Shown: positions 36,794 through 44,441 of the stretch, one piece after another
Layout: each line of letters begins with the position of its first letter
Position numbering within the stretch: the first letter of the stretch is position 1
Origin: Carboxylicivirga marina
Lineage (GTDB): Bacteria; Bacteroidota; Bacteroidia; Bacteroidales; Marinilabiliaceae
Length of the DNA stretch: 64,000 nucleotides
Assembly: GCF_016612505.1 (NCBI RefSeq)
Contig: NZ_JAENRR010000013.1
Span: forward strand, 55,641-119,640
Direction of reading: 5' to 3'
Made by a program: the position numbers and the translations under genes
The notes under the pieces: model-generated
Databases searched by the model: none
What the model saw: the letters and a program-made list of their open reading frames with translations, nothing else
Told to the model about the DNA's origin: nothing

Positions 36794-37348
36794 TTATTCT
36801 GCTTCTTCCATTATTTCAGAACGATCAAACATTGATTGCTCCTTTTTAAATATAGCGGCTAAGATAAGTGAAATAATAGCGCCAAATATAAGTGCTGATA
36901 CTATTCCAATAATTAATGACCCCGTTGGTCCGGCTATAAACCCATACATTTTCTCGACAATTTCAACGGCTTCATCAGGCATATCACCCTGTTGCTTATA
37001 GGCTTCTTCAATGGCAAAATCAACAGTCTTCTGCACAATTGACGGATCAATAAAGGCCACATAAATCGCTTTAAAAACCGCAGCTATAACTCCCGATATG
37101 ATATTGACCAATAAACCTAGCTTAAAACCCTCTGCAAATGTCATATAACCACCGTTATGCTTCTTTCTAAAATCTAGAAAAACCCAGCAAAGTAATCCTA
37201 TAGAAACCAGAATCAGCCCCATTCCTACGGCTTGATTTAAAAATAAATCAGTCATAAATAGGGCAACAGTTAATACAATCGATACAATACCAAGATAAAG
37301 GCCATAGGTCATGGCGTGATTAGCCAGTGAAGTTTTTTTAATTTCCAT
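36794..37348 (-). CDS. DUF4199 membrane protein
   Basis: A 184-residue protein with four hydrophobic segments (about 15-33, 39-55, 75-98 and 143-166) and the GGYMTFAEGFKLGLLVNIISGVI motif typical of DUF4199, a Bacteroidota family of unknown function that commonly precedes polyprenyl glycosyltransferase genes. First gene of the three-gene minus-strand operon. Confidence 0.8.
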   Translation of the reverse strand: MEIKKTSLANHAMTYGLYLGIVSIVLTVALFMTDLFLNQAVGMGLILVSIGLLCWVFLDFRKKHNGGYMTFAEGFKLGLLVNIISGVIAAVFKAIYVAFIDPSIVQKTVDFAIEEAYKQQGDMPDEAVEIVEKMYGFIAGPTGSLIIGIVSALIFGAIISLILAAIFKKEQSMFDRSEIMEEAE

Positions 37349-37511
37349 GATTTAGTTTTTAGTTATCGCCTTCTAAAATACAAATATCCTTTTAAACTCG
37401 CAGAATACCTCAATATTTTCTTCTGCCTGGCCATTTCAAAAAATATTTAAAAATTTTGTTTTTCATTATCACCACTTTAGATAAGGAAAATAAAAAAAGT
37501 GCACTTGAAAA

Positions 37512-37542
37512 TTTGCAAGGATAAAAAATTGCCCTACTTTTG
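37512..37542 (+). promoter_or_regulatory. Promoter of the SRP RNA and tRNA cluster
   Basis: TTTG (37512-37515), 19-nt spacer, TACTTTTG (37535-37542): an exact match to the TTTG-N19-TAnnTTTG form used by the primary sigma factor in Bacteroidota, 23 bp upstream of the SRP RNA. Confidence 0.85.
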
Positions 37543-37565
37543 CATCCGCAATCAAGAAATAAACA

Positions 37566-37664
37566 CGGGTAAGTCCCATACGACTAGCTCCTGTTGAACT
37601 CCCCCAGGGCCTGGCGGCAGCAAGGGTAGACGGTTGTAGCAGTGCGATATGGGTAGCTTACCCA
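37566..37664 (+). ncRNA. ffs: Signal recognition particle RNA, small bacterial type
   Basis: About 99 nt folding into one long hairpin: GGGTAAG at the 5' end pairs with CTTACCC at the 3' end, then CCCATA with TATGGG. The conserved SRP54-binding tip is visible (CCCAGGGCCTGGCGGCAGCAAGGG), with the family's symmetric-loop bases and a GGCGG tetraloop-like apex. It guides Ffh to ribosomes for membrane targeting. It shares the promoter at 37512 with the tRNA genes just downstream. Ends are estimated from pairing. Confidence 0.85.
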
Positions 37665-37667
37665 CCC

Positions 37668-37741
37668 GCCTGTGTAGCTCAGCTGGCTAGAGCAGCTGAT
37701 TTGTAATCAGCAGGTCGGGGGTTCGAGTCCCTCCACAGGCT
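37668..37741 (+). tRNA. tRNA-Thr (TGT), copy 1
   Basis: 74 nt; acceptor GCCTGTG/CACAGGC, anticodon loop TTTGTAA giving TGT, T-arm GGGGGTTCGAGTCCC. No encoded CCA. Identical to the copy at 37884. Confidence 0.95.
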
Positions 37742-37793
37742 CTAAAGACCAAAGGGTTTTTAGAAAGAATTAAAAATATTGAAAGTAATTGAT

Positions 37794-37876
37794 GGGGAGA
37801 TACCAAAGCGGCCAACTGGGACGGACTGTAACTCCGTTGACTTATGTCTTCGCAGGTTCGAATCCTGCTCTCCCCA
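37794..37876 (+). tRNA. tRNA-Tyr (GTA), copy 1
   Basis: 83 nt with a long variable arm (TTGACTTATGTCTTC region), acceptor GGGGAGA/TCTCCCC, anticodon loop CTGTAAC giving GTA. CCA follows directly at 37877-37879, whereas the second copy lacks it. Confidence 0.95.
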
Positions 37877-37883
37877 CCAAATT

Positions 37884-37957
37884 GCCTGTGTAGCTCAGCT
37901 GGCTAGAGCAGCTGATTTGTAATCAGCAGGTCGGGGGTTCGAGTCCCTCCACAGGCT
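37884..37957 (+). tRNA. tRNA-Thr (TGT), copy 2
   Basis: 74 nt, same sequence as the copy at 37668-37741, 7 bp after tRNA-Tyr. Confidence 0.95.
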
Positions 37958-37982
37958 CTCATTACTTCAATATTTTTTTATT

Positions 37983-38055
37983 GCGAAAGTAGCTCAGTTG
38001 ATAGAGCATCAGCCTTCCAAGCTGAGGGTCGCGGGTTTGAGCCCCGTCTTTCGCT
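37983..38055 (+). tRNA. tRNA-Gly (TCC)
   Basis: 73 nt; acceptor GCGAAAG/CTTTCGC, anticodon loop CTTCCAA giving TCC, T-arm GCGGGTTTGAGCCCCG. Confidence 0.95.
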
Positions 38056-38056
38056 C

Positions 38057-38085
38057 AAAGCCATTCTTAACAGGATGGCTTTTTT
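38057..38085 (+). terminator. Hairpin terminator between tRNA-Gly and second tRNA-Tyr
   Basis: AAAGCCAT and ATGGCTTT arms around a 10-nt loop, then a T-run. It would partly end the upstream tRNA transcript, leaving the second tRNA-Tyr to read-through or its own promoter. Confidence 0.6.
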
Positions 38086-38099
38086 ATTGAATAATCGTT

Positions 38100-38182
38100 G
38101 GGGAGATACCAAAGCGGCCAACTGGGACGGACTGTAACTCCGTTGACTTATGTCTTCGCAGGTTCGAATCCTGCTCTCCCCA
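38100..38182 (+). tRNA. tRNA-Tyr (GTA), copy 2
   Basis: 83 nt, same body as 37794-37876; no encoded CCA (CTC follows the discriminator A). Followed directly by a strong terminator. Confidence 0.95.
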
Positions 38183-38185
38183 CTC

Positions 38186-38221
38186 AAAAAGGTTCTGTTA
38201 GTTTTAACAGAACCTTTTTTT
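38186..38221 (+). terminator. Terminator of the tRNA cluster
   Basis: AAAAAGGTTCTGTTA pairs perfectly with TAACAGAACCTTTTT around GTTT, ending in seven Ts. Confidence 0.85.
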
Positions 38222-38354
38222 ATGCCCGCCACTTTCAAAACTGAACTTTTTATCCTTTAACTCTGTTCTTTTTTTAAGAATTGAAGTAAATTAAGCTAAA
38301 ACGAATACAGTTGAATCTGAGTTAATCAATTAATAATCATTAAACTTTATTGTT

Positions 38355-38789
38355 ATGAAATATTTAATCGCTCTTTTTTTGGTCGCCTTTTTGGCATTTG
38401 GCTGTGACGACGATGATGACAACAACGATCACGAATACCACCTGGAAAATATAGGTGTCAAAACAGTCAATCTTCCTGATAGTTTCACATATGGTGAAAT
38501 TTATAAAATCACGGGTACCATCGAATTACCCAATAGCTGCTATTATTATTACAACCAATATGATTATTTCTACGAAGGAACAACCAGGATCATCTACCCT
38601 CTCGCTCATGTAGATGACGGCGTTAGTTGTACGACAAATACCTCCGTTGCTAATTTTGTTATACCACTGCATGTGTTGCAGGAAGAAACTTACACGTTTA
38701 AATTCTATCAGGGATTAGATGATCAAGGAGAAGAGATGTTCCTGGTTATTGATGTACCAGTAGGCGATGTTACGGTTCCAAATAATTAG
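38355..38789 (+). CDS. Hypothetical surface-exposed lipoprotein
   Basis: A 144-residue lipoprotein. The signal peptide ends AFGC with the lipidated Cys at residue 17, followed at once by DDDDDNND, a strong acidic run matching the lipoprotein export signal that sends Bacteroidota lipoproteins to the cell surface. The mature part looks like an all-beta domain with tyrosine-rich segment NSCYYYYNQYDYFYEG and two cysteines that could form a disulfide (Cys57-Cys96 region). No family recognised. It has its own terminator at 38812-38842. Confidence 0.7.
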   Translation: MKYLIALFLVAFLAFGCDDDDDNNDHEYHLENIGVKTVNLPDSFTYGEIYKITGTIELPNSCYYYYNQYDYFYEGTTRIIYPLAHVDDGVSCTTNTSVANFVIPLHVLQEETYTFKFYQGLDDQGEEMFLVIDVPVGDVTVPNN

Positions 38790-38811
38790 TCAACCTACAC
38801 TTTAAACAACA

Positions 38812-38842
38812 AAAGCCAGTAAGTCTTATACTTACTGGCTTT
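38812..38842 (+). terminator. Terminator after the lipoprotein gene
   Basis: Perfect 12-bp arms AAAGCCAGTAAG and CTTACTGGCTTT, 7-nt loop, followed by ATTTTG. Confidence 0.8.
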
Positions 38843-38876
38843 ATTTTGCTACTTTTAGCCAAAACGATCAGTTAGC

Positions 38877-39491
38877 ATGTTAGTTAAAATATACCCGGAT
38901 AATCCGAACGAAAAAGAAATCAGAAAAGTAGTAGATGTACTACGCAGGGGCGGATTGGTTATTTACCCTACCGACACCATTTATGGTATTGGCTGCGATA
39001 TTAACAACGCCAAGGCTGTTGAAAAAGTAGCTCGCATCAAAGACATCAACCTCAAAAAGGCTAACCTCTCGTTTATCTGTTACGACTTAAGTCATATCTC
39101 AGACTTTACCAAACCATTAAACAACCATGTATTTAAACTAATGAAGAGGTACCTCCCCGGTCCTTTTACATTTATATTACCGGCCAACAGCAAGGTACCA
39201 AAGCTTTTCAAAAACAATAAGAAGACCATTGGTATTCGCGTGCCCGATAATAATATTATTCGCGAACTGGTAAAAGAACTGGGCAACCCCATTCTATCTA
39301 CCTCAGTGCGGGATGAAGACGATATCATCGAGTACACCACCGACCCGGAATTAATTGACGAGAAATTTGCCGACCAGGTGGACATCGTTATTGACGGCGG
39401 ATATGGCGACAATGAACCTTCTACCATTGTAGATTGTACCGGTGATGAGTTGGAGATCTTACGTTATGGCAAGGGGGAGATTGAGCTGTAG
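38877..39491 (+). CDS. L-threonylcarbamoyladenylate synthase family (Sua5/YciO/YrdC)
   Basis: A 204-residue YrdC-domain protein, making threonylcarbamoyl-AMP for the t6A37 tRNA modification if it is a true TsaC. Motifs: LRRGGLVIYPTDTIYGIGCD, KRYLPGPFTFIL, TIGIRVPDNNIIRELVKELGNPILSTSV and the C-terminal PSTIVDCTGDELEILRYGKGEI. The sequence is closer to the YciO branch in the spacing after the first motif (ARIKDINLKKANLSFICYDLSHIS), so a non-TsaC role is possible. Only the lipoprotein terminator separates it from the gene upstream. Confidence 0.82.
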   Translation: MLVKIYPDNPNEKEIRKVVDVLRRGGLVIYPTDTIYGIGCDINNAKAVEKVARIKDINLKKANLSFICYDLSHISDFTKPLNNHVFKLMKRYLPGPFTFILPANSKVPKLFKNNKKTIGIRVPDNNIIRELVKELGNPILSTSVRDEDDIIEYTTDPELIDEKFADQVDIVIDGGYGDNEPSTIVDCTGDELEILRYGKGEIEL

Positions 39492-39655
39492 TTATTTCAT
39501 CAAAATCACTGTTCACCAAACCTATTTATTCTTTCCCACGCTACCGTGCGAATCCTTTCGCGTGGCTAACCAATAATACCATAGCAATACAGAAATCCCC
39601 CAAACATCAAGTGCCAAAATAAAAAATACAATACCTAACGAAATTCTTATATTTG

Positions 39656-39970
39656 ACACAACTAATATTGCATCTTACACAACTTCCCCACCACTTCACA
39701 CAACTATTCATATATCTCAAAAAAATACCCCACTAATAGAAGCGATACTACCAACGATTCAAGGCATTCCTCCACCATCTCAAGCTTTTACCCCAATGTT
39801 TTAAGCAATTATAATAAGTGAGCATAAGATTATCTTTTCATTTTAAAGATTTATAATTCCATTTTACACAATTGACATTGTATTTTAAACAAGTTAAATT
39901 GCATTAGAAGCAACTACACGAATAATTCAAACAAGTTTATTCAATAAACAACCAAACTAAACCCATACAC
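39656..39970. repeat. Fifteen-unit degenerate 21-bp tandem array upstream of an HTH gene
   Basis: Reading in exact 21-bp steps from 39656, every unit begins with A, and most match A-[AC]-[AG]-C-A-A-N-T at positions 1-8 (ACACAACT at 39656, 39677 and 39698; AAGCAATT at 39803; ACACAATT at 39866; AAACAAGT at 39887 and 39929; AAGCAACT at 39908). Units 2, 4 and 7 share a following ACCCC or TCCCC block and several later units end CATTTT. Not one insertion or deletion breaks the phase over 315 bp, and the array stops one base before the start codon at 39972. Units in the middle are strongly decayed. Confidence 0.75.
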
Positions 39971-39971
39971 T

Positions 39972-40313
39972 ATGCTTAGATACAACTTTACCCGCATATT
40001 TAAAGCCAAAGCCATTGAACGCCCCTATACTTATTTGTGTAAAGCCGGTTTTTCAGAGAATTTCTCAAGCAAAGTAAAGAACAACCTTGTTAATCGACTG
40101 AATCTTGATTTACTAGAACGCCTGTGCGAATGCTTTGGCTGCACGCCTAACGATTTAATGGAATGGGTGCCCGATGAAGGCTCTCCTTTAAAGCCAGATC
40201 ACCCCTTAAATGAACTGCGCCGAAATGAGAAGATATTGGACCTTACGGCAGCCATTAACTCCCTGCCGCTATCGAAATTGGAGAAAATAGAAAAACTTAT
40301 CAGTGACGAATGA
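39972..40313 (+). CDS. Small Cro/C1-type helix-turn-helix regulator
   Basis: A 113-residue protein resembling the HTH_26/Xre families: a degenerate first helix region (IERPYTYLCKAGFSENFSSKVKNN) followed by LDLLERLCECFGCTPNDLMEWVPDE, the typical end of this domain class. The C-terminal 40 residues form a short helical tail. It presumably binds DNA. It is preceded, with no gap, by the 21-bp repeat array, which makes self-regulation a natural hypothesis. Possible terminator at 40533-40557. Confidence 0.75.
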   Translation: MLRYNFTRIFKAKAIERPYTYLCKAGFSENFSSKVKNNLVNRLNLDLLERLCECFGCTPNDLMEWVPDEGSPLKPDHPLNELRRNEKILDLTAAINSLPLSKLEKIEKLISDE

Positions 40314-40653
40314 GAAGAAGTATTGAATAGTGACTCTTCCCTATCCCAAGGTATAATGAATACTAATTACCCGAGTTTCGACGCAAAACATTAGGCTAAT
40401 TGACTGATTACCAATCCTAGTCAGCCTAATACAACGCATTAGGTAATATTACATCTTACAATTTTTTCGCTTTGAAGTGGCAGCTTAATATTATGCTAGG
40501 CTTACAGCCTGTTTTATTAGTCATAGAACTTACCCAATGCCTTGCATTGGGCTTTTATACTGCACTTCCTGTGCGACAATGATATCGAGTACACCTTAAT
40601 TTTAGGTCAAAATCGGGTTAATTGCTACAGTCCATTGCATCAATACGCTTCAC
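40314..40653. other. Intergenic region with hairpins
   Basis: Contains an ATTAGGCT...GACT / AGTC-AGCCTAAT hairpin near 40389-40431, an AGGCT-TAC-AGCCT hairpin near 40498, and CCCAATGC-CTT-GCATTGGG (40533-40551) followed by CTTTTAT, a plausible terminator for the HTH gene. No reading frame of note. Confidence 0.45.
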
Positions 40654-43600
40654 TTACTTAACAAACATAAACTTCACACCATAATCAACCTTCTCATTAT
40701 TTACCTGGAGAAGATAAATACCATTGGGCAGTGATTTATTAATCGGGAAACTGATCACATTGTCGGTGGTATCATAAGATGCCACAACCTGTACCACTTC
40801 ACCTCTAAGATTAACGATCCTAAAATTAAACTCATCTGACAGCTGTGTTTCAGGGATCCTTAACATTACCATATCGCGCACCGGGTTTTGTTCAATGTAA
40901 AACTTCGACCTACTATTTTCTGCATAGTCATCTCTCCCTGCCTGCGCACCAACATTGGGTCGAATATTTTCAATGTCAATCGGATTACCAAAAATATCCA
41001 CATCAGGATTGACCGGTATATCTTTAAAAATCCCTTTGCCAGCCATCGGGAAAACAGGTTCTTTAAAAGACAAACCGGCATATACAGCATAACTTGGCTC
41101 ATTTAAGGCATAGTGCTCCTTGCCCGACCCTCTTGGGTTTTTATGATTCGGATCGCCTAATATGCCATTCTTATCTGTATTTCTGAATGAGCGATGTACC
41201 TCGCCATCGAAGAGGTTATGCGATATGGAAATACCACCTCCCTTACGTTCAACAATATTGGTAGTTCTGCCAATTGAACCGTCGTCAAACGCCTGAAAAA
41301 TATTATTATAGATGATGGTGTTGGTGCCTTCGATATATATTCCGGGCTTGATATTGGCATCAACAAAAATTGTATTGTTGTATACAAAGTTACTATCTGA
41401 AACAACTCTGACAGGCTCAGAATGATCGGATATTTTTAATGAATTACCATCTAGCTTGTCACTGCCTCCTTTTCTAAAACCATCGTTAACACTCACATTA
41501 AAGCGGTAGGTTGACTTGATATTATCGCCAAGTATTTGCATGAATCCCCCTTCGCTGTCTTCGCTATAATTATACTGAACGATAACATCCTTGTTCTTAA
41601 AGTCAATATGTTGCCCATAAGAATCATTCTCACCACGAGGATGGTAAATGCTATTATATTGCGATATCCCATTATACGTGGCGTAAAACCAAATACCACT
41701 TCCTCGCCCAACCAAGCGCTCATCGGGGCCAGAAAAGCCCGAATAGTCAATCAAATTATTTTCTACAAGGCAATTATACGCCCTTGACACGGTTATACCC
41801 GAGCCGCCTGTTTCAAACATATGGTTATTACGTATGATAATATCCATGTTTTTATTGATCGTATCATTACCCACACCCTCTTCAACTATACCGTTATGCT
41901 TGACCCAAATTCCAAACTTTCCGGTTCGCGTGATATAACAATCTTCGACAATAATATCACTCATATGCTTAGGGTTAGCTGGCCAATTTTCAGTCGTATA
42001 GAAATAAACCCCGGCCACGTCAACATACTGAAAATCTACTCCTTCATTCGTTACCGGATAGATATCCATGATGGTGAGATCTTTTATCCGAAAATGCGTT
42101 TGAGATTCTGGTCCGTTAACCCTTACATGCACACCATAACTTCGGGTGTCTTTATTATCTGCCCTTGGCACAAAGCGGTTGTTACTTATTTGCAGACTAC
42201 TAATTTCAATATAAGACTGATTTTCAACATAAATAACATCAGCAAAGTCACCACCCTCAGCTCCAGAGCCATTTAAATGCGGCTTATCACCCTCACCATA
42301 CTTTGAGATTACAATTTTCTGACCGGGCTTTCCTGAGTTGTTAACCCTCAACTGACCTATAAATTCATCATCGGTTTTAAAAAGAATGGAATCACCAGGT
42401 ACAAAAAAGGACTGATTTACCTTTTCAAGACTTTGCCAGGCCGTTTGCGGCGATAATCCATCATTGCTATCATTTCCTTCAGAGCTACTCACATAATAAG
42501 CTTGCGGCTCTTTGTCTAAAATATTTAATGATACATTATCGATAAAACATGAATCTCCTCCCGGGTTTCGAAAAAATGTCAATCGTACACCAGAAGCATT
42601 ATCAGGTATCGTTATATTGCCTTCGTATTTATTCCAATTGATATATTCATCAACTTCCAATGTATCCAAGTCCCATAAAAAGACATCAACCGGAGCACCA
42701 TCAACCATTTTTTTGACACCAAAGCGCAGCACATTGTCTGCTGTATTCTGCAATTGAGCCATAAAACTAAAGGTATATGTCTCTCCGGCTTCAACTGGTA
42801 TATCCTGCCAAACGGTTATACTATTCTTTTGCTCTTCACTGGCGTCGCGCTTAAAAAAGAATCCATAGGCACCTTCATAGGCAGCGTCCTCACTGGCGAT
42901 AGCTGTTCCTGCGCCATCTTTCTCCCATTGAATTTTATTATTACGCCAGGGTCCATCAAACACCCGCAGATCCTCTGTTACATTATCTTCGAAATGACCA
43001 TTTCCAACCAGCCCGGTTTCAGTTTCAGGAACATACTCCAGCAACGATACATTATCGACAAAACAGGAGTCTCCACCCGGATTGCGGAATAATATCAGAC
43101 GCACCCCTGAGGCATTATCGGGTATGGTAATGTTACCCTCGTACTTATTCCAGCTCGTATACTCGTCAACAATCAAAGTATCAGGCTCCCACAAAAACAC
43201 ATCAACCGGAGCATCATCAACCATTTTTTTGACAGCAAAACGCAGAACATTTTCTTCCGTATTCTGCAATTGAGCCATAAAGCTAAAGGTGTAGGTCTTT
43301 CCGGCCTCTGCAGGCATATCCTGCCAAACTGTTATATTATTCTGTTGCTGATCACTGGCATCGCGCTTAAAAAAGAAGCCATAAACACCTTCATAGGCAG
43401 CCTCTTCACTGGCAATCGCTGTACCCGTCCCATCTTTCTCCCATTGAATTTTATTATTACGCCAGGGTCCATCAAACACCCGCAGATCCTCTGTTACATT
43501 ATCTTCGAAATGACCATTTCCAACCAGCCCGGTTTCAGTTTCAGGAACATACTCCAGCAACGATACATTATCGACAAAACAGGAGTCTCCACCCGGATTG

Positions 43601-44130
43601 CGGAATAATATCAGACGCACCCCTGAGGCATTATCGGGTATAGTAATGTTACCCTCGTACTTATTCCAGCTCGTATACTCGTCAACAATCAAAGTATCAG
43701 GCTCCCATAAAAACACATCAACCGGAGCATCATCAACCATTTTTTTGACAGCAAAACGCAGAACATTTTCTTCCGTATTCTGCAATTGAGCCATAAAGCT
43801 AAAGGTGTAGGTCTTTCCGGCCTCTGCAGGCATATCCTGCCAAACTGTTATATTATTCTGTTGCTGATCACTGGCATCGCGCTTAAAAAAGAAGCCATAA
43901 ACACCTTCATAGGCAGCCTCTTCACTGGCAATCGCTGTACCCGTCCCATCTTTCTCCCACTGAATTTTATTACTGCGCCAGGGGCCGTCAAACACGCGCA
44001 AGTCTTCTGTTACATGGTCTTCAAAATTGCCGTTCCCCACCAGGTTATCACCATAAACGGAAGATAAGAGTACAAAACTCATAAGGTGGAGTGCTGCCGT
44101 TATTTTTATATATAGCCCGAATTTATTCAT
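40654..44130 (-). CDS. T9SS-secreted right-handed beta-helix protein with three tandem CBM-like modules
   Basis: A 1158-residue secreted protein. Signal peptide about 1-28; then three modules of 172 residues each (about 31-202, 203-374, 375-545), jelly-roll-like with W, F and GGDSC-DNVSL motifs, resembling CBM4/9/22 or CenC carbohydrate-binding modules. Residues about 553-1060 form a parallel beta-helix (YYVSSSEGNDSNDGLSPQTAW opening, repeated N-x-I-x-x-N turns), the fold of many polysaccharide lyases; the catalytic type is not determinable. The last about 80 residues (PVRDMVMLRIP...NLRGEVVQ...LPNGIYLLQV...) are a type IX sorting domain. GGAG sits just before the ATG. No SusC/D or other PUL genes are adjacent. 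Confidence 0.8.
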   Translation of the reverse strand: MNKFGLYIKITAALHLMSFVLLSSVYGDNLVGNGNFEDHVTEDLRVFDGPWRSNKIQWEKDGTGTAIASEEAAYEGVYGFFFKRDASDQQQNNITVWQDMPAEAGKTYTFSFMAQLQNTEENVLRFAVKKMVDDAPVDVFLWEPDTLIVDEYTSWNKYEGNITIPDNASGVRLILFRNPGGDSCFVDNVSLLEYVPETETGLVGNGHFEDNVTEDLRVFDGPWRNNKIQWEKDGTGTAIASEEAAYEGVYGFFFKRDASDQQQNNITVWQDMPAEAGKTYTFSFMAQLQNTEENVLRFAVKKMVDDAPVDVFLWEPDTLIVDEYTSWNKYEGNITIPDNASGVRLILFRNPGGDSCFVDNVSLLEYVPETETGLVGNGHFEDNVTEDLRVFDGPWRNNKIQWEKDGAGTAIASEDAAYEGAYGFFFKRDASEEQKNSITVWQDIPVEAGETYTFSFMAQLQNTADNVLRFGVKKMVDGAPVDVFLWDLDTLEVDEYINWNKYEGNITIPDNASGVRLTFFRNPGGDSCFIDNVSLNILDKEPQAYYVSSSEGNDSNDGLSPQTAWQSLEKVNQSFFVPGDSILFKTDDEFIGQLRVNNSGKPGQKIVISKYGEGDKPHLNGSGAEGGDFADVIYVENQSYIEISSLQISNNRFVPRADNKDTRSYGVHVRVNGPESQTHFRIKDLTIMDIYPVTNEGVDFQYVDVAGVYFYTTENWPANPKHMSDIIVEDCYITRTGKFGIWVKHNGIVEEGVGNDTINKNMDIIIRNNHMFETGGSGITVSRAYNCLVENNLIDYSGFSGPDERLVGRGSGIWFYATYNGISQYNSIYHPRGENDSYGQHIDFKNKDVIVQYNYSEDSEGGFMQILGDNIKSTYRFNVSVNDGFRKGGSDKLDGNSLKISDHSEPVRVVSDSNFVYNNTIFVDANIKPGIYIEGTNTIIYNNIFQAFDDGSIGRTTNIVERKGGGISISHNLFDGEVHRSFRNTDKNGILGDPNHKNPRGSGKEHYALNEPSYAVYAGLSFKEPVFPMAGKGIFKDIPVNPDVDIFGNPIDIENIRPNVGAQAGRDDYAENSRSKFYIEQNPVRDMVMLRIPETQLSDEFNFRIVNLRGEVVQVVASYDTTDNVISFPINKSLPNGIYLLQVNNEKVDYGVKFMFVK
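42499..44040. repeat. Three tandem 516-bp direct repeats within the T9SS protein gene
   Basis: Period exactly 516 bp (172 codons). The two copies nearest the start (43525-44040 and 43009-43524) are identical in protein from IQWEKDG to the next GNG and differ by only a few silent bases; the third copy (to about 42499) is diverged to about 85 percent. Confidence 0.85.
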
Positions 44131-44176
44131 CTCACTCCTGATTTATTGTTACATAACAAGTAATGGAAAGCTCATC

Positions 44177-44197
44177 AATAATAGCCTAACTATTATT
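44177..44197 (-). promoter_or_regulatory. 21-bp palindrome upstream of the T9SS protein gene
   Basis: AATAATAG-CCTAA-CTATTATT, perfect 8-bp arms, 47 bp ahead of the start codon; candidate operator or leader hairpin. The rest of 44131-44441 shows no gene. Confidence 0.35.
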
Positions 44198-44441
44198 AAG
44201 ACAAGGAAGTACGAAAAGATGTTCACTCAATACATTTTAGCATCTGGCAATAAGCACCCTTTCAATTCAAATATCATAAGTTAGCAGTACAATGTCAACC
44301 CAGCCTATCTCAACCCGTCAATGAAGATTGAAGAAGAAATATAGGTTAATTGCACTTCCCAAGGCCTAAGAATGGCCTGAGTTTGGTACATTTAACAATA
44401 CCAAAAGGTCTAAAAAAGGAATAAATAAATGATTGAAATAA

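Noticed and set aside
37978..38238. Minus-strand open frame of 86 residues
   Set aside because: It lies antisense to tRNA-Gly and tRNA-Tyr; sequences such as GESRIRTCED and RRGSNPRPSAWKADALS are the well-known spurious translations of tRNA genes.
39656..39970. CRISPR array
   Set aside because: Units abut with no spacers, repeats are degenerate and only 21 bp, and no cas gene is present.
43082..44067. Repeated plus-strand frames in the T9SS protein gene
   Set aside because: Antisense shadows; their repetition merely follows the 516-bp repeats of the real minus-strand gene.
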